Source of the DNA: Bacteroidota bacterium
GTDB taxonomy: Bacteria > Bacteroidota > Bacteroidia > Bacteroidales > UBA4417
DNA: 64,000 bases
Direction of reading: 5' to 3'
NCBI GenBank assembly: GCA_013376995.1
Contig: JACAAZ010000014.1
Span: forward strand, 30,069 to 94,068
Under the pieces are notes generated by a model. It ran no database searches and was not told where the DNA came from. It saw only the letters and a program-made list of their open reading frames with translations. The translations under genes and the position numbers were made by a program. The stretch's first letter is position 1; every line of letters begins with the position of its first letter. Below are positions 29,180-37,578 of this stretch, piece by piece.

Positions 29180-30088
29180 TTATTGCCAAAGTTTTCCAGG
29201 ATAGGTACCTTCCTGCATCAGTTCAACCAGTTTTTTTACTACCAGTGGTTTATCTTCTTTATAGGTAACGCCGAACCATCTATCGTGACTTTGCAGGACT
29301 TTTACCTTAGCCTGTTTGGTCTTGATCATCTGGTCAACGACGAAAGGGATGTAAAATTCAGATTTCAGGTTAGAGCCATTTTCTTTGAGGAATTCCGCAA
29401 AAGAGGGCTCCGCCTTCCTGAAAAAGTCAGGTGTAAATCCCCAGAAATTCATTGAGACGATTTCATCTTTCCTGAGGGGCAGTGGATCAATATTTTCCTG
29501 AATATCAGCAATTCCTTGAGGTGTAAATTGGATTTTTGTCCGTTCAATCACTTCTGAAAGCCAGCCGTCGGCATCCCTGGTGCATATTCCCCTTGACACA
29601 GCACCGAATTCGCTCATGGTATTGACTAGATCGTATCCAACCATGGCATATTCATCCTGGTTTTTTCCTGTCAGTGATCCCAGGTATTGTGCCATTACCT
29701 GGAAAGCCCCGGCACCATAGAAGTCATCTGCATTTATCGCTGCGAATGGTTCCCTGATTTTTTCAGCAGCCATAAGAATAGCATGTCCTGTTCCCCAGGG
29801 TTTAACCCGCCCTTCCGGGACCGAAAATCCAACTGGAAGTTTGTCTAATTCCTGGAAGACATAATCAACTTCTATATGTTTTTCAAGTTTTGAAATGAAT
29901 ACTTCCCTGAAATCAGCTTCTATATCTCTTCGAATGATGAAGACAACTTTGCCAAAGCCTGCCCTGATAGCATCAAAAATGGAATAATCAATGATTGTTT
30001 CTCCTGCGGGCCCAACAGGATCTATCTGTTTGAGGCCTCCATAACGACTGCCCATTCCGGCAGCCATAACGAGTAATGTAGGTTTCAT
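29180..30088 (-). CDS. Sugar-1-phosphate nucleotidyltransferase
   Basis: This 302-residue protein opens with the nucleotidyltransferase signature LVMAAGMGSRYGGLKQIDPVG (residues 6-26, G-x-G-x-R and a downstream Lys). It also contains AAINADDFYGAGAF, the metal-binding Asp segment. It transfers UMP or another NMP to a sugar 1-phosphate. Together with the adjacent NahK-like kinase it could convert salvaged GlcNAc or GalNAc directly into a UDP-sugar. The exact nucleotide and sugar are not readable from sequence. No acetyltransferase domain is attached, unlike GlmU. Confidence 0.85.
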   Translation of the reverse strand: MKPTLLVMAAGMGSRYGGLKQIDPVGPAGETIIDYSIFDAIRAGFGKVVFIIRRDIEADFREVFISKLEKHIEVDYVFQELDKLPVGFSVPEGRVKPWGTGHAILMAAEKIREPFAAINADDFYGAGAFQVMAQYLGSLTGKNQDEYAMVGYDLVNTMSEFGAVSRGICTRDADGWLSEVIERTKIQFTPQGIADIQENIDPLPLRKDEIVSMNFWGFTPDFFRKAEPSFAEFLKENGSNLKSEFYIPFVVDQMIKTKQAKVKVLQSHDRWFGVTYKEDKPLVVKKLVELMQEGTYPGKLWQ

Positions 30089-30223
30089 TAAGTCTGGTTA
30101 TTGGTTTTATTAGTGAAACTCAAATTTTAAAAGTGAAGTGTATTAAAATTTGTTAGTTGAACAATCCCGTCACAGACGGAGGGTATAATAACTGTTCACA
30201 AATAGCAATTCGGAATAAAGTCC

Positions 30224-31582
30224 TTATACCCGTGACTTCCTTATTTTATGTCCAATGGTTGCGTAATAAATGATGAAGAGGTATATAGGGGTCATGATCC
30301 ATAGCGCTTGCTGGAATCCAATGGATTGCCCGAGTTTTGCGTATGTTGGGGGGATGAGCGCGCCACCGGCTATTCCCATGATGAGCAGTGCTGAACCTAT
30401 TTTTGTGTATTTCCCGATATTATCCAGGGCTAGAGGCCAGATTGCAGGCCACATCAAAGCATTTGCCCATCCCAATAAGGTGACGAAAAATACTGCGTTG
30501 GGAATGAGTGGAATGTTGAAACCTGGGATGGAGTTCAGCCAACCAAATACATTTGCGAAATAAGTTGTCTCAGTAGTTGATGAAAGTGCTGCTCCAAGAG
30601 CAAAAATTACTCCCAGGATCGCTGAAAACACAAGTGCTTTCGACTGGCTGATCACTTTTGGGATTAGAATTATGCCCAGGATGTATCCGAATACCATGAA
30701 GGCCATTGTGTAAGCAGTAAGGCGTGAAGCATAATCGAGGTGCAGCGATCTCCCGAATTGGGTTAGACTGTCACCAGCCATAACTTCCACTCCAACATAA
30801 ACGAACAGGGTGATGATTCCCAATAAAAGGTGTGGTATCCGCAAAGCTCCCGGGATCTGCCTGATAAAATCTCTGAGTGTTGTATGATCTGAGTCGTCGT
30901 GTTCGTCTTCGATTTGGTTTGGCAGTGCCGAAAACTTAACAAGAATCGCAAAAACAGCAAGAATGATAGCCATACCTGTGTAAGGGCCAACAATGCGGGA
31001 AGCAAGTTCATTCAGCAGAAGGTTCTTTTGATCCGGTGTGAGAAGAGCCAGGTTGCTTTCGCTGAATTTATCCATTCCGTGCATGATCAATGCAGTTAGC
31101 ACCAGCGGACTGAAAACTCCAGCCATTTTATTGCAAACGCCCATGATCGCCATGCGTTTTGCCGCGCTCTCCCTTGGGCCAATGATTGTAACGAAAGGGT
31201 TGGTCGCAGTTTGAAGCAATGCAAGGCCAGTGCCCAGTACAAAAAGTCCGGCAAGGAAAATCCCAAACTGACGTGTATAGGCAGCGGGAATGAAAATCAG
31301 CGCTCCGACAGCCATGATCATAAGCCCGGTAAACACCCCGTTCTTATATCCAATTTTCTTAAGCACAAAAGAAGAAGGAAGTGCCATGATAAAATAGGCT
31401 ATGTAAAAGGCAAGAGTTACAAGGCTTGCCTGGAATGGAGTAAGTTCGCAGGCAGTCTGTAAAAATGGCATCAGTGAGCCATTCAGCCAGGTAACAAAGC
31501 CGAAAATGAAGTATAACACCCCAATTATGGATATTGACATTAAATAATTAGACCGGTTAACCGTGGAACTGGATGAATTCAT
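30224..31582 (-). CDS. nagP: Sugar MFS transporter, FucP/NagP-like
   Basis: The 452-residue, 12-TM major facilitator protein resembles FucP-type proton/sugar symporters (FIFGFVTWLNGSLMPFLQTACELTPFQASLV at residues 22-52; YAYFIMALPSS-type helix 2). Bacteroidota members in nag clusters carry GlcNAc across the inner membrane. Here it lies between the NagB-PIG-L fusion and the nucleotidyltransferase, which supports GlcNAc as the substrate. The symbol rests on this context. Confidence 0.85.
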   Translation of the reverse strand: MNSSSSTVNRSNYLMSISIIGVLYFIFGFVTWLNGSLMPFLQTACELTPFQASLVTLAFYIAYFIMALPSSFVLKKIGYKNGVFTGLMIMAVGALIFIPAAYTRQFGIFLAGLFVLGTGLALLQTATNPFVTIIGPRESAAKRMAIMGVCNKMAGVFSPLVLTALIMHGMDKFSESNLALLTPDQKNLLLNELASRIVGPYTGMAIILAVFAILVKFSALPNQIEDEHDDSDHTTLRDFIRQIPGALRIPHLLLGIITLFVYVGVEVMAGDSLTQFGRSLHLDYASRLTAYTMAFMVFGYILGIILIPKVISQSKALVFSAILGVIFALGAALSSTTETTYFANVFGWLNSIPGFNIPLIPNAVFFVTLLGWANALMWPAIWPLALDNIGKYTKIGSALLIMGIAGGALIPPTYAKLGQSIGFQQALWIMTPIYLFIIYYATIGHKIRKSRV

Positions 31583-31617
31583 TATTGTTCGTTTTAGTAA
31601 GTCAGTAATTTATGTGA

Positions 31618-33570
31618 TCAATCAACTGTATATCTGACGAATACTTCAATTGCTTCATATTCGGCCATACCAAACTTATCGTATAACCTGGCAGTATTCC
31701 TGTTTCGTTCTTCTGCTCTTTGCCAGAATTCACGTTTGTCGGAGCCCATAAACATGGCGCCATCCTTCTGCGACTGGTGCCTGAAAATGGCATTGCGTTT
31801 TATTTCAACTTCCTCGGGGGACAAAGGGACGGCCATATCAACCATATCCAGTTCCCATTCCTGCCAGGCGCCCCTGTAAAACCAAATCCTGCAGTCTTTG
31901 AACCATTCATCGTCAATCATCCGGTGAAGTGCTTCAATAATGATATCAATGCAAACCCTGTGAGTTCCGTGAGGATCCCTAAGGTCGCCGGCAGCATAGA
32001 TCTGGTGTGGTTTTATTTTCCTGAGGAACTCCATGGTGATAAGGATGTCAGCTTCACCAGCGGGGTTCTTTTTAACAGTGCCGGACTCATAGAAAGGTAA
32101 ATTCAGGAAATGTACATTCTCTTCCGGCAGACCAATATAGCGGCAGGAAGCGCGTGCCTCTCCTTTTCTTATAGCTGCTTTAATGGCAAGCAATTCGCCG
32201 GGCTCGATACTCTCTTTATTCTTGTGTTTATAATACTCGGCTGTTTTCTGGTAGATCTTCTCAGCCTCAAAATCTTTTATATCGAAGATATCCTCAAAAT
32301 TGGTGACAAAATCAATATACCTGAGTGCATCATCATCACTGACTGCAATACTGCCGGAAGTCTGGTATGCCACGTGAACATTGTGTTTTTGCTCAACAAG
32401 CCGGGCAAATGTTCCCCCCATGGAGATAACATCATCATCAGGGTGCGGGCTGAACAACACAACGCGCTTGGGGTAGGGGAGTGCCCGCTCGGGCCTGGTG
32501 GAATCATCAACTCCCGGTTTTCCTCCGGGCCAGCCGGTTATGGTATGCTGAAGGTCATTGAAGACATCGATATTGATCTTGCTGAATGGCCCGTGTTCTG
32601 TAATCAGGTCACTCATGCCATTATCATTGTAATCGCGTTCAGAAAGTTTGAGTATAGGTTTTTGAACTTTCAGGCATAACCAAAGTACTGCTTTACGGAT
32701 CAGCCTGTCATTCCATTCGCAGGTACTTACAAGCCAGGGAGTTTTGAACCTGGTAAGCTCAATTGCGGCTGCTCTGTCGAGAATAATGAACGTATTTGGA
32801 TGATTCTGCAGGTAACTGGTTGGAATGGTATCCGTAATGGGTTCTTCGACGGCTTTTTGGATGATGGAAGCTTTTCCTTCGCCCCATGCCATCAGGAAAA
32901 TTTCCCGGGCAGCCATGATAGTTCCGACGCCCATAGTGATGGCATATTTCGGAACATTTTCTTCCCCGTTAAAAGAATCGGAAGTGTCGATCCGGGTAAG
33001 CCTGTCGAGGGTGACAAGGCGGGTCCTTGAATTCAGTGCGGAACCTGGTTCATTGAAGCCAATATGTCCCGTGCGTCCTATACCCAGGAGTTGAATGTCT
33101 ATTCCTCCTGCTTCCTTGATCTTTATTTCGTAAGTCTTGCAAAAAGCATTGACCTCTTCCAGGGGAAGGTCGCCTTTAGGTATGTTGATATTTTCAGCAG
33201 GGATATCAATATGCCGGAATAATCGCTCCCACATGAAATGGTGATAGCTCTGGCTGTGTTCCGGGTGCAGGGAGTAATATTCGTCAAGGTTGAATGTGAC
33301 AACATTACTAAAACTCAACCCTTCTTCCTTGTGAATACGAATGAGTTCATTATACACATGGATGGGAGTTGAGCCTGTAGCCAGGCCCAATACCAGGTTT
33401 TTACCTTCTGTAGATCGTTGCCTGATCATTTCAGCAATGCGCGAGGCGATTACTTTTGAAGCCTCAACGGCTGAATTGGCAACCTTAACCGGAAGTTTCT
33501 CATACCGTGTTGCAAATGCATCAGCATCGGTTACTCCATTGATGGATAAAGAATATGGGATCATATTCAT
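31618..33570 (-). CDS. nagB: Glucosamine-6-phosphate deaminase fused to PIG-L/LmbE deacetylase
   Basis: The 650-residue protein has two domains. Residues ~30-300 are GlcN6P deaminase/isomerase: GLATGSTP (62-69), FNLDEYY (93-99) and GIGRTGHIGFNEPGS (163-177), converting GlcN6P to fructose 6-phosphate plus ammonia. Residues ~365-600 are a PIG-L-type zinc deacetylase with SPHPDDDVISMGG (PHPDDD at 375-380) and the later RDPHGTHR zinc-histidine segment. The operon has no nagA, so the PIG-L half may remove the acetyl group from GlcNAc6P, feeding the NagB half. Such long NagB forms occur in Bacteroidota; the deacetylase substrate is an inference. Start is ATG 33570, or two codons later. Confidence 0.9.
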   Translation of the reverse strand: MNMIPYSLSINGVTDADAFATRYEKLPVKVANSAVEASKVIASRIAEMIRQRSTEGKNLVLGLATGSTPIHVYNELIRIHKEEGLSFSNVVTFNLDEYYSLHPEHSQSYHHFMWERLFRHIDIPAENINIPKGDLPLEEVNAFCKTYEIKIKEAGGIDIQLLGIGRTGHIGFNEPGSALNSRTRLVTLDRLTRIDTSDSFNGEENVPKYAITMGVGTIMAAREIFLMAWGEGKASIIQKAVEEPITDTIPTSYLQNHPNTFIILDRAAAIELTRFKTPWLVSTCEWNDRLIRKAVLWLCLKVQKPILKLSERDYNDNGMSDLITEHGPFSKINIDVFNDLQHTITGWPGGKPGVDDSTRPERALPYPKRVVLFSPHPDDDVISMGGTFARLVEQKHNVHVAYQTSGSIAVSDDDALRYIDFVTNFEDIFDIKDFEAEKIYQKTAEYYKHKNKESIEPGELLAIKAAIRKGEARASCRYIGLPEENVHFLNLPFYESGTVKKNPAGEADILITMEFLRKIKPHQIYAAGDLRDPHGTHRVCIDIIIEALHRMIDDEWFKDCRIWFYRGAWQEWELDMVDMAVPLSPEEVEIKRNAIFRHQSQKDGAMFMGSDKREFWQRAEERNRNTARLYDKFGMAEYEAIEVFVRYTVD

Positions 33571-33600
33571 TCCTCGAATAAAAAAGCTGAAAGTTGACTG

Positions 33601-34827
33601 TTAATCCTTGATAAATACCTTGTTCATTACGAGTGCCACTGTTCCAAGTATGCCTGCATTGTTTCCCAGGCTGGAAGTAATGATCTGGGCATCACGCCGG
33701 ATCTTGGAGATTGTGTATTTATTGAGGTTCTGTTGAATGGGATCAATAAGGTAATTCTCGGCCTGGGTAAGTTCACCACCGATAATGATGAGTTCAGGGT
33801 TGAAGAGATGAATAAGGACGGCAATACCTCTGCCAAGATGTTCGCCAATGCTGGATAGCAGGCTGATCGCAAACTGGTCGCCACGCTGGGCAGCCTGTAA
33901 AATAATTTCAGAGTTTATTTTTTCGAGGTCATTGCTAACCAACGAGCTGATCAGGGTGGTTGCCCCGGCTTCGATTTCTTTCCTGGCAGTCCGGATCATA
34001 GTTGTACCGGATGCAAGGGTTTCAAGGCAGCCAATCTTTCCACAGTAACATAACTGACCATCAGGATCAACCTGAATGTGGCCAAATTCTCCGGAGAATC
34101 CTGAGTTACCATGATATAGCCTTCCATTCAGGATCATCCCGAGGCCGATTCCGGAACCTATGTTAAGGCAAAGCACATTCTGTTTGCCCATGGCTAGGCC
34201 GAATGCCTGTTCACCCAGGGCCATCGCTTTAGTATCGTGTTCAACGAATACAGGGTGATGGAATCTCTCTTCCAGGAGGGTTGCAATAGGTTTATCTTCA
34301 TGCAGGTAGCTGTAGCTTATCCCTGTATGAATGTCAATCAAGCCTGGTAAAGCAATACCTATCCCCATAATCTTCTTTTCTGAAATACCGGATTCGAGGA
34401 TATAGGCATCAACAGCCTTCTTGATTGAAGTTAAGATGTCAGGATTAGTTTCTAGCCCTTCTTCCAGGACCTTGATTTCAGCGGCAGGTTCATTGTGAAA
34501 GTTAAAAAGCCCGTACCTGACTGAATACCTGCATATGTCAATTCCAAGAACATACCTGGATGAAGGATTGATTCCGTAAAGATTAGGCCTTCGTCCTCCG
34601 CTTGATGAACCAATGCCTTCTTCGAGCAGGAGGGAATCTTTTATCAGGTCATCAATAGCACGGGTTATGGTGGGCGTACTCATCCGGATGATCTTGCTGA
34701 GTTCAGGAATGGATTTGCATCCGTGCCTGTATAATTCTTCAAGAATCAGGAGTTTAAGGGTATTCTTTTTAGCATGGTTAGCCTTGGTTTCATGAGGTGC
34801 GGAACCGAACAAGAGTCTTGTTGCCAT
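33601..34827 (-). CDS. ROK family transcriptional regulator, NagC-like
   Basis: This 408-residue protein has an N-terminal winged HTH (about 20-80, GCKSIPELSKIIRMSTPTITRAIDDLI) and a ROK domain. The ROK domain shows GIALPGLID, LNIGSGIGLGMI and the zinc-binding cluster CYCGKIGCLE. It is first in the amino-sugar operon, 31 bp before nagB, so it most likely represses the operon and is released by an amino-sugar phosphate such as GlcNAc6P, as NagC is. The operator has not been located. Confidence 0.9.
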   Translation of the reverse strand: MATRLLFGSAPHETKANHAKKNTLKLLILEELYRHGCKSIPELSKIIRMSTPTITRAIDDLIKDSLLLEEGIGSSSGGRRPNLYGINPSSRYVLGIDICRYSVRYGLFNFHNEPAAEIKVLEEGLETNPDILTSIKKAVDAYILESGISEKKIMGIGIALPGLIDIHTGISYSYLHEDKPIATLLEERFHHPVFVEHDTKAMALGEQAFGLAMGKQNVLCLNIGSGIGLGMILNGRLYHGNSGFSGEFGHIQVDPDGQLCYCGKIGCLETLASGTTMIRTARKEIEAGATTLISSLVSNDLEKINSEIILQAAQRGDQFAISLLSSIGEHLGRGIAVLIHLFNPELIIIGGELTQAENYLIDPIQQNLNKYTISKIRRDAQIITSSLGNNAGILGTVALVMNKVFIKD

Positions 34828-35207
34828 ATATTAACTATTCTGTTATACAACTAAATGAATCAAAGATTTTATAGATAGTTTCTATGCTCTGTGTAATAAA
34901 CAGGGAGTAAATTTACAAAAAAATTATAAATCTTACATTACATTGTTAAATTAATTAAGAAGATTGATTTATTTTAATGATCATAGACCAATAGTTCTGT
35001 AATTAATTGAATGCCAGTCGATAGTGTCGGAAAAGTTTGTGATGAAAATTTGTTTGAATCTTTTTAGTGCCTAAAATGCGCTGCTATTCTTCCGGACATC
35101 TAATGGACAGAACATCAGCATACATGGTTAACCTTTTAGCCCCCGTTTTCACGTGTAATTCCCAAATTAAGTACATTTATAGGCAAATTAGCCTACCGCC
35201 CTCCATC
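34828..35207. other. AT-rich divergent spacer, no gene seen
   Basis: This 380-bp region lies between the ROK regulator (minus) and a barrel protein (plus). It is AT-rich, must hold the amino-sugar operon promoter, and shows no clear TAnnTTTG box or palindromic operator. The reading frame of the barrel gene extends upstream to 35067, but that part lacks protein character. Confidence 0.5.
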
Positions 35208-35939
35208 ATGTATTACAGGATAAAGATTTATAGCAACCTGCCAAAAGAGCTTTCCCGGAGAGTATTCTTCTTCATTCTTCCCATGATTTTGATCTTGCCT
35301 GTTAAGTTGCCTGCCCAGGGTGAATCGAGTCATACTGTTTTTGGAGTGGTGGCAGGTGCAGGATATGGTAAATTAAAGAGCAATGACCTGTCGGACAGCA
35401 CTTTTAAATTCAAAACGAGCTATACAATGATTGGAGGATTTTCGATGGAGATCCCTATTCCAAAGCTTGAACAGAAGGCCACGTTTTACAATGAACTAAC
35501 TTTTTCCCAGTTTAAGGCCAATTCATCTGTTTCTTTTCCCGGAAACTCACCTGGGGCTAATGATTTGAACTATGTAGTGGTCACACAGAAATTCGTACCT
35601 GACATACTCACATTGTGCAATATGTTCCGGTATTGTTTTACCAACGGGGAATTCAAGTATTTCGTCAGTGCCGGGATATATAATAGTTTTGTCATTCATG
35701 CAATAAACCTCAAAACGAGGACACGTTACGAGAATGGAATCCCGGCAATTACTGAAGAAGATGCGGTCCCTGAGCATTCCATTCATGGTTTGATGCTTGA
35801 ATTGGGTACCGGGATATATTATAAGTATGCCGGACTGGAATTCCGTTACGATCCGGGAAGAAATTATACCAAGGTTATTGATTATTCTATATATAATCCA
35901 ACGCTTTCTGTGATGCTGCTGATCAGGCTGAATCCGTGA
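35208..35939 (+). CDS. Outer membrane beta-barrel protein (putative)
   Basis: The ATG at 35208 gives 243 residues with a signal peptide (SRRVFFFILPMILILPVKLPAQG). The rest alternates hydrophobic and polar residues in strands (VFGVVAGAGYGKLK, FKYFVSAGIYNSFVI, YKYAGLEFRYDPG) and ends near an aromatic-containing LIRLNP strand. This fits a small 8-strand OMP-fold protein of the porin/OmpW type; function is unknown. A start at 35067 would add 47 residues that would bury the signal peptide, so it was not used. Confidence 0.7.
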   Translation: MYYRIKIYSNLPKELSRRVFFFILPMILILPVKLPAQGESSHTVFGVVAGAGYGKLKSNDLSDSTFKFKTSYTMIGGFSMEIPIPKLEQKATFYNELTFSQFKANSSVSFPGNSPGANDLNYVVVTQKFVPDILTLCNMFRYCFTNGEFKYFVSAGIYNSFVIHAINLKTRTRYENGIPAITEEDAVPEHSIHGLMLELGTGIYYKYAGLEFRYDPGRNYTKVIDYSIYNPTLSVMLLIRLNP

Positions 35940-35944
35940 GGAAG

Positions 35945-36116
35945 CAGAGCAGAAGGCTTCCTTTTGGGAGAGGCTGGAAGCATTAGGAGGAGGCTGTTGG
36001 CAGAGAGTGAAGTTCAAAGCGCAAAGTGCAAAATGCAAAACGCAAAGGGCCTAGATCAGAGCGCTTAGGGGATAGAAACTGGCTCCTGGTACTGAATCTA
36101 TAGCGCGAAGCCTGAA
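35945..36116. repeat. Heptamer words upstream of the cassette-like unit
   Basis: From 36012 to about 36070 the units are gcgcaaa / gtgcaaa / atgcaaa / acgcaaa (period 7). The tract just after the barrel gene contains ggaagcagagcagaaggcttcc words. The cassette-like boundary G|TT follows at 36117. Confidence 0.65.
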
Positions 36117-36117
36117 G

Positions 36118-36889
36118 TTGTAGCCAATTTTAAAGACATTTTACCAAATCCATCATATAAAAAAATGAAATCTCCTTTTATATTCAGCTATCACAAAGAA
36201 GTTCAAGATATTCTAGATGAAATTTTGATCGATAATTTTTCTAAAGTTTTTGAGGAATCCTATTGTGACAATATTTCTAAATTAGACAGTAATACTCTTC
36301 TAGTAACAAATGAATATTTTAACATTCGGCCAACTTTAAATTTTAATATTTGGAATGGTATAGGTACTGCTAAACTGCATTTAGATAGAAATCAAGACGA
36401 TATTCGTCAGATTCACTATAAAGTAGATTATACCAGGTCAGCGGTTCTGTTTATCACAACATGCATTGGATTCTTTATTCTTCTCACAATATATTCTCCA
36501 GACAAAAAAGAGAATCTAAATGTCTTAATTCCTTTACTTTTTATCTTTATTGCGTTTATAAATACTTTGATTTTGTACTTGCGGCATCGATCAATGTTCT
36601 TGAATGCAATAAAAAGAAGACCAGATAATATTGGAAATTACAATTGGACAGAGATTCTAGAAAGGAAAAGCAATAAAGAATTGAATGAAATAATTTTAGG
36701 AAAAGCTCAGTTGCCTAATAGTATTTCTTCCCTTGCTAAACATGAGTTAGAAAGAAGGATTATTAAAAAGGAATAATAAAATAATAAAATGAAAGATAAC
36801 CAAAACTGGCTACAACACGGGCTAAGCAAGGTTGGGCTTCCAGCCGCACTTGGCCCACAATAAGCCCAACCTCGCCTAGCCTGGGAACG
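36118..36889 (+). mobile_element. Integron-cassette-like unit 1 (single gene plus attC-like site)
   Basis: The unit starts at G|TTGTAGCCA (36117-36126), contains one AT-rich ORF with a 47-bp leader, and ends with an attC-like hairpin whose inner end is TGGCTACAAC (36807-36816), the exact 10-bp reverse complement of the start. The right end is AACG|TTC at 36889/36890. This is the geometry of an integrated integron cassette: TTRRRY-type sequence before the gene, complementary inverse core and imperfect hairpin after it. The RRRY part of the core is not canonical, and no integrase is present in the window. Confidence 0.6.
36165..36776 (+). CDS. Hypothetical membrane protein (cassette-like gene 1)
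   Basis: This 203-residue protein of unrecognised family has a soluble N-terminus (1-90), two adjacent TM helices (about 92-110 and 119-139) separated by a short charged loop, and a basic, helical C-terminus (KHELERRIIKKE). Codon use is much more AT-rich than in the flanking barrel and VOC genes. The gene is the only ORF of the cassette-like unit. Its 47-bp leader has no recognisable promoter, as is usual for cassette genes. Function is unknown. Confidence 0.7.
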   Translation: MKSPFIFSYHKEVQDILDEILIDNFSKVFEESYCDNISKLDSNTLLVTNEYFNIRPTLNFNIWNGIGTAKLHLDRNQDDIRQIHYKVDYTRSAVLFITTCIGFFILLTIYSPDKKENLNVLIPLLFIFIAFINTLILYLRHRSMFLNAIKRRPDNIGNYNWTEILERKSNKELNEIILGKAQLPNSISSLAKHELERRIIKKE

Positions 36890-36896
36890 TTCAAAG
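36807..36896 (+). repeat. attC-like imperfect hairpin (cassette 1)
   Basis: Arms 36820-36839 and 36862-36881 pair at 18 of 20 positions, around a 22-nt centre containing ccgcacttggcc. The outer ends are CTACAAC on the left and ACGTTC on the right. The strong, imperfect stem with conserved AAC...GTT ends resembles attC sites of integron cassettes more than a terminator, since no T-run follows. Confidence 0.6.
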
Positions 36897-36982
36897 TATC
36901 TAATGAACATTGAGGAGTGCATAAGGTAACTTTAGCATAAAGTGATTTCACAGAGGATGAAGATAAGTCTAAACTGACAACA

Positions 36983-37057
36983 ATGAATAAAACAATATTG
37001 ATAACTTTGGTACTGACTCTAACTTTTTCCTCGGTTTTTCTTTTAAATCAATCATAA
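36983..37057 (+). CDS. 24-residue hydrophobic peptide or remnant signal peptide
   Basis: A short frame begins ATGAATAAAACA and encodes a signal-peptide-like sequence (NKTILITLVLTLTFSSVFLL), stopping 20 bp before the VOC gene. It could be a remnant of a secreted-protein gene truncated when neighbouring DNA was inserted, a leader peptide, or chance. There is no independent evidence of translation. Confidence 0.25.
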   Translation: MNKTILITLVLTLTFSSVFLLNQS

Positions 37058-37077
37058 CAATACCGGAAAATCCTAAA

Positions 37078-37455
37078 ATGAAAAAAGTAACAGGCATTGG
37101 GGGCATTTTCTTCAAATGCAAGAACCCCAAAAAACTCACTGAATGGTATCAAAAGCACCTTGGTTTGGAGACAAATCCATATGGGGCAACTTTTGAATGG
37201 TATGAAAGTGCCGATAGCACCAAAAAAGCACAGACACAATGGACCCCTTTTCCCGAAAAGACTAAATACTTCGAACCTTCGACAAAGGATTTCATGATCA
37301 ATTACAGGGTTGAAAACCTGGAAGCACTAGTAGCTGAATTAAAAAAGGAAAATGTTACCATAGTTGACACCATTGAAACATACGACTATGGGAAATTTAT
37401 TCACATTCTTGATGCCGAAGGAAATAAGATTGAGTTGTGGGAGCCGGCAGAATAG
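37078..37455 (+). CDS. VOC family protein (glyoxalase/bleomycin-resistance fold)
   Basis: The 125-residue single-domain protein has the beta-alpha-beta-beta-beta repeats of the vicinal oxygen chelate fold: FFKCKNPKKLTEWYQKHLGLE in the first half and VENLEALVAELKKENV, HILDAEGNKIELWEP in the second. The Glu in IELWEP is a usual metal ligand. Substrate is unknown; relatives include glyoxalase-like and resistance proteins. It lies just right of cassette-like unit 1 but has no attC-like site of its own. Confidence 0.88.
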   Translation: MKKVTGIGGIFFKCKNPKKLTEWYQKHLGLETNPYGATFEWYESADSTKKAQTQWTPFPEKTKYFEPSTKDFMINYRVENLEALVAELKKENVTIVDTIETYDYGKFIHILDAEGNKIELWEPAE

Positions 37456-37578
37456 CTTTTGCCAAAGTCCATGGAGGGACAAAAAACTTATCTGGTTACC
37501 GGTGATTGATAGAAGTATTTCCAACTTAAACAGTAATGCCTGTCAGATTCATTGCCTCAATAGGAGGAAGGCAATTTC

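Noticed and set aside
32110..32679. Plus-strand frame of 189 codons opposite nagB-PIG-L
   Set aside because: It is antisense to a clear enzyme gene and has no recognisable domain or promoter.
35067..35207. Longer N-terminus for the barrel protein at 35208
   Set aside because: The extra 47 residues would place the signal peptide internally and lack coding character; the ATG at 35208 gives a normal signal peptide.
36820..36881. Hairpin after the 36165-36776 gene as a rho-independent terminator
   Set aside because: The stem is strong but not followed by a T-run. It has a long structured centre and core-like ends complementary to the 5' boundary, which fits attC better.
37040..37500. VOC gene as another integron cassette
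   Set aside because: No attC-like hairpin follows the gene and no complementary core pair was found.
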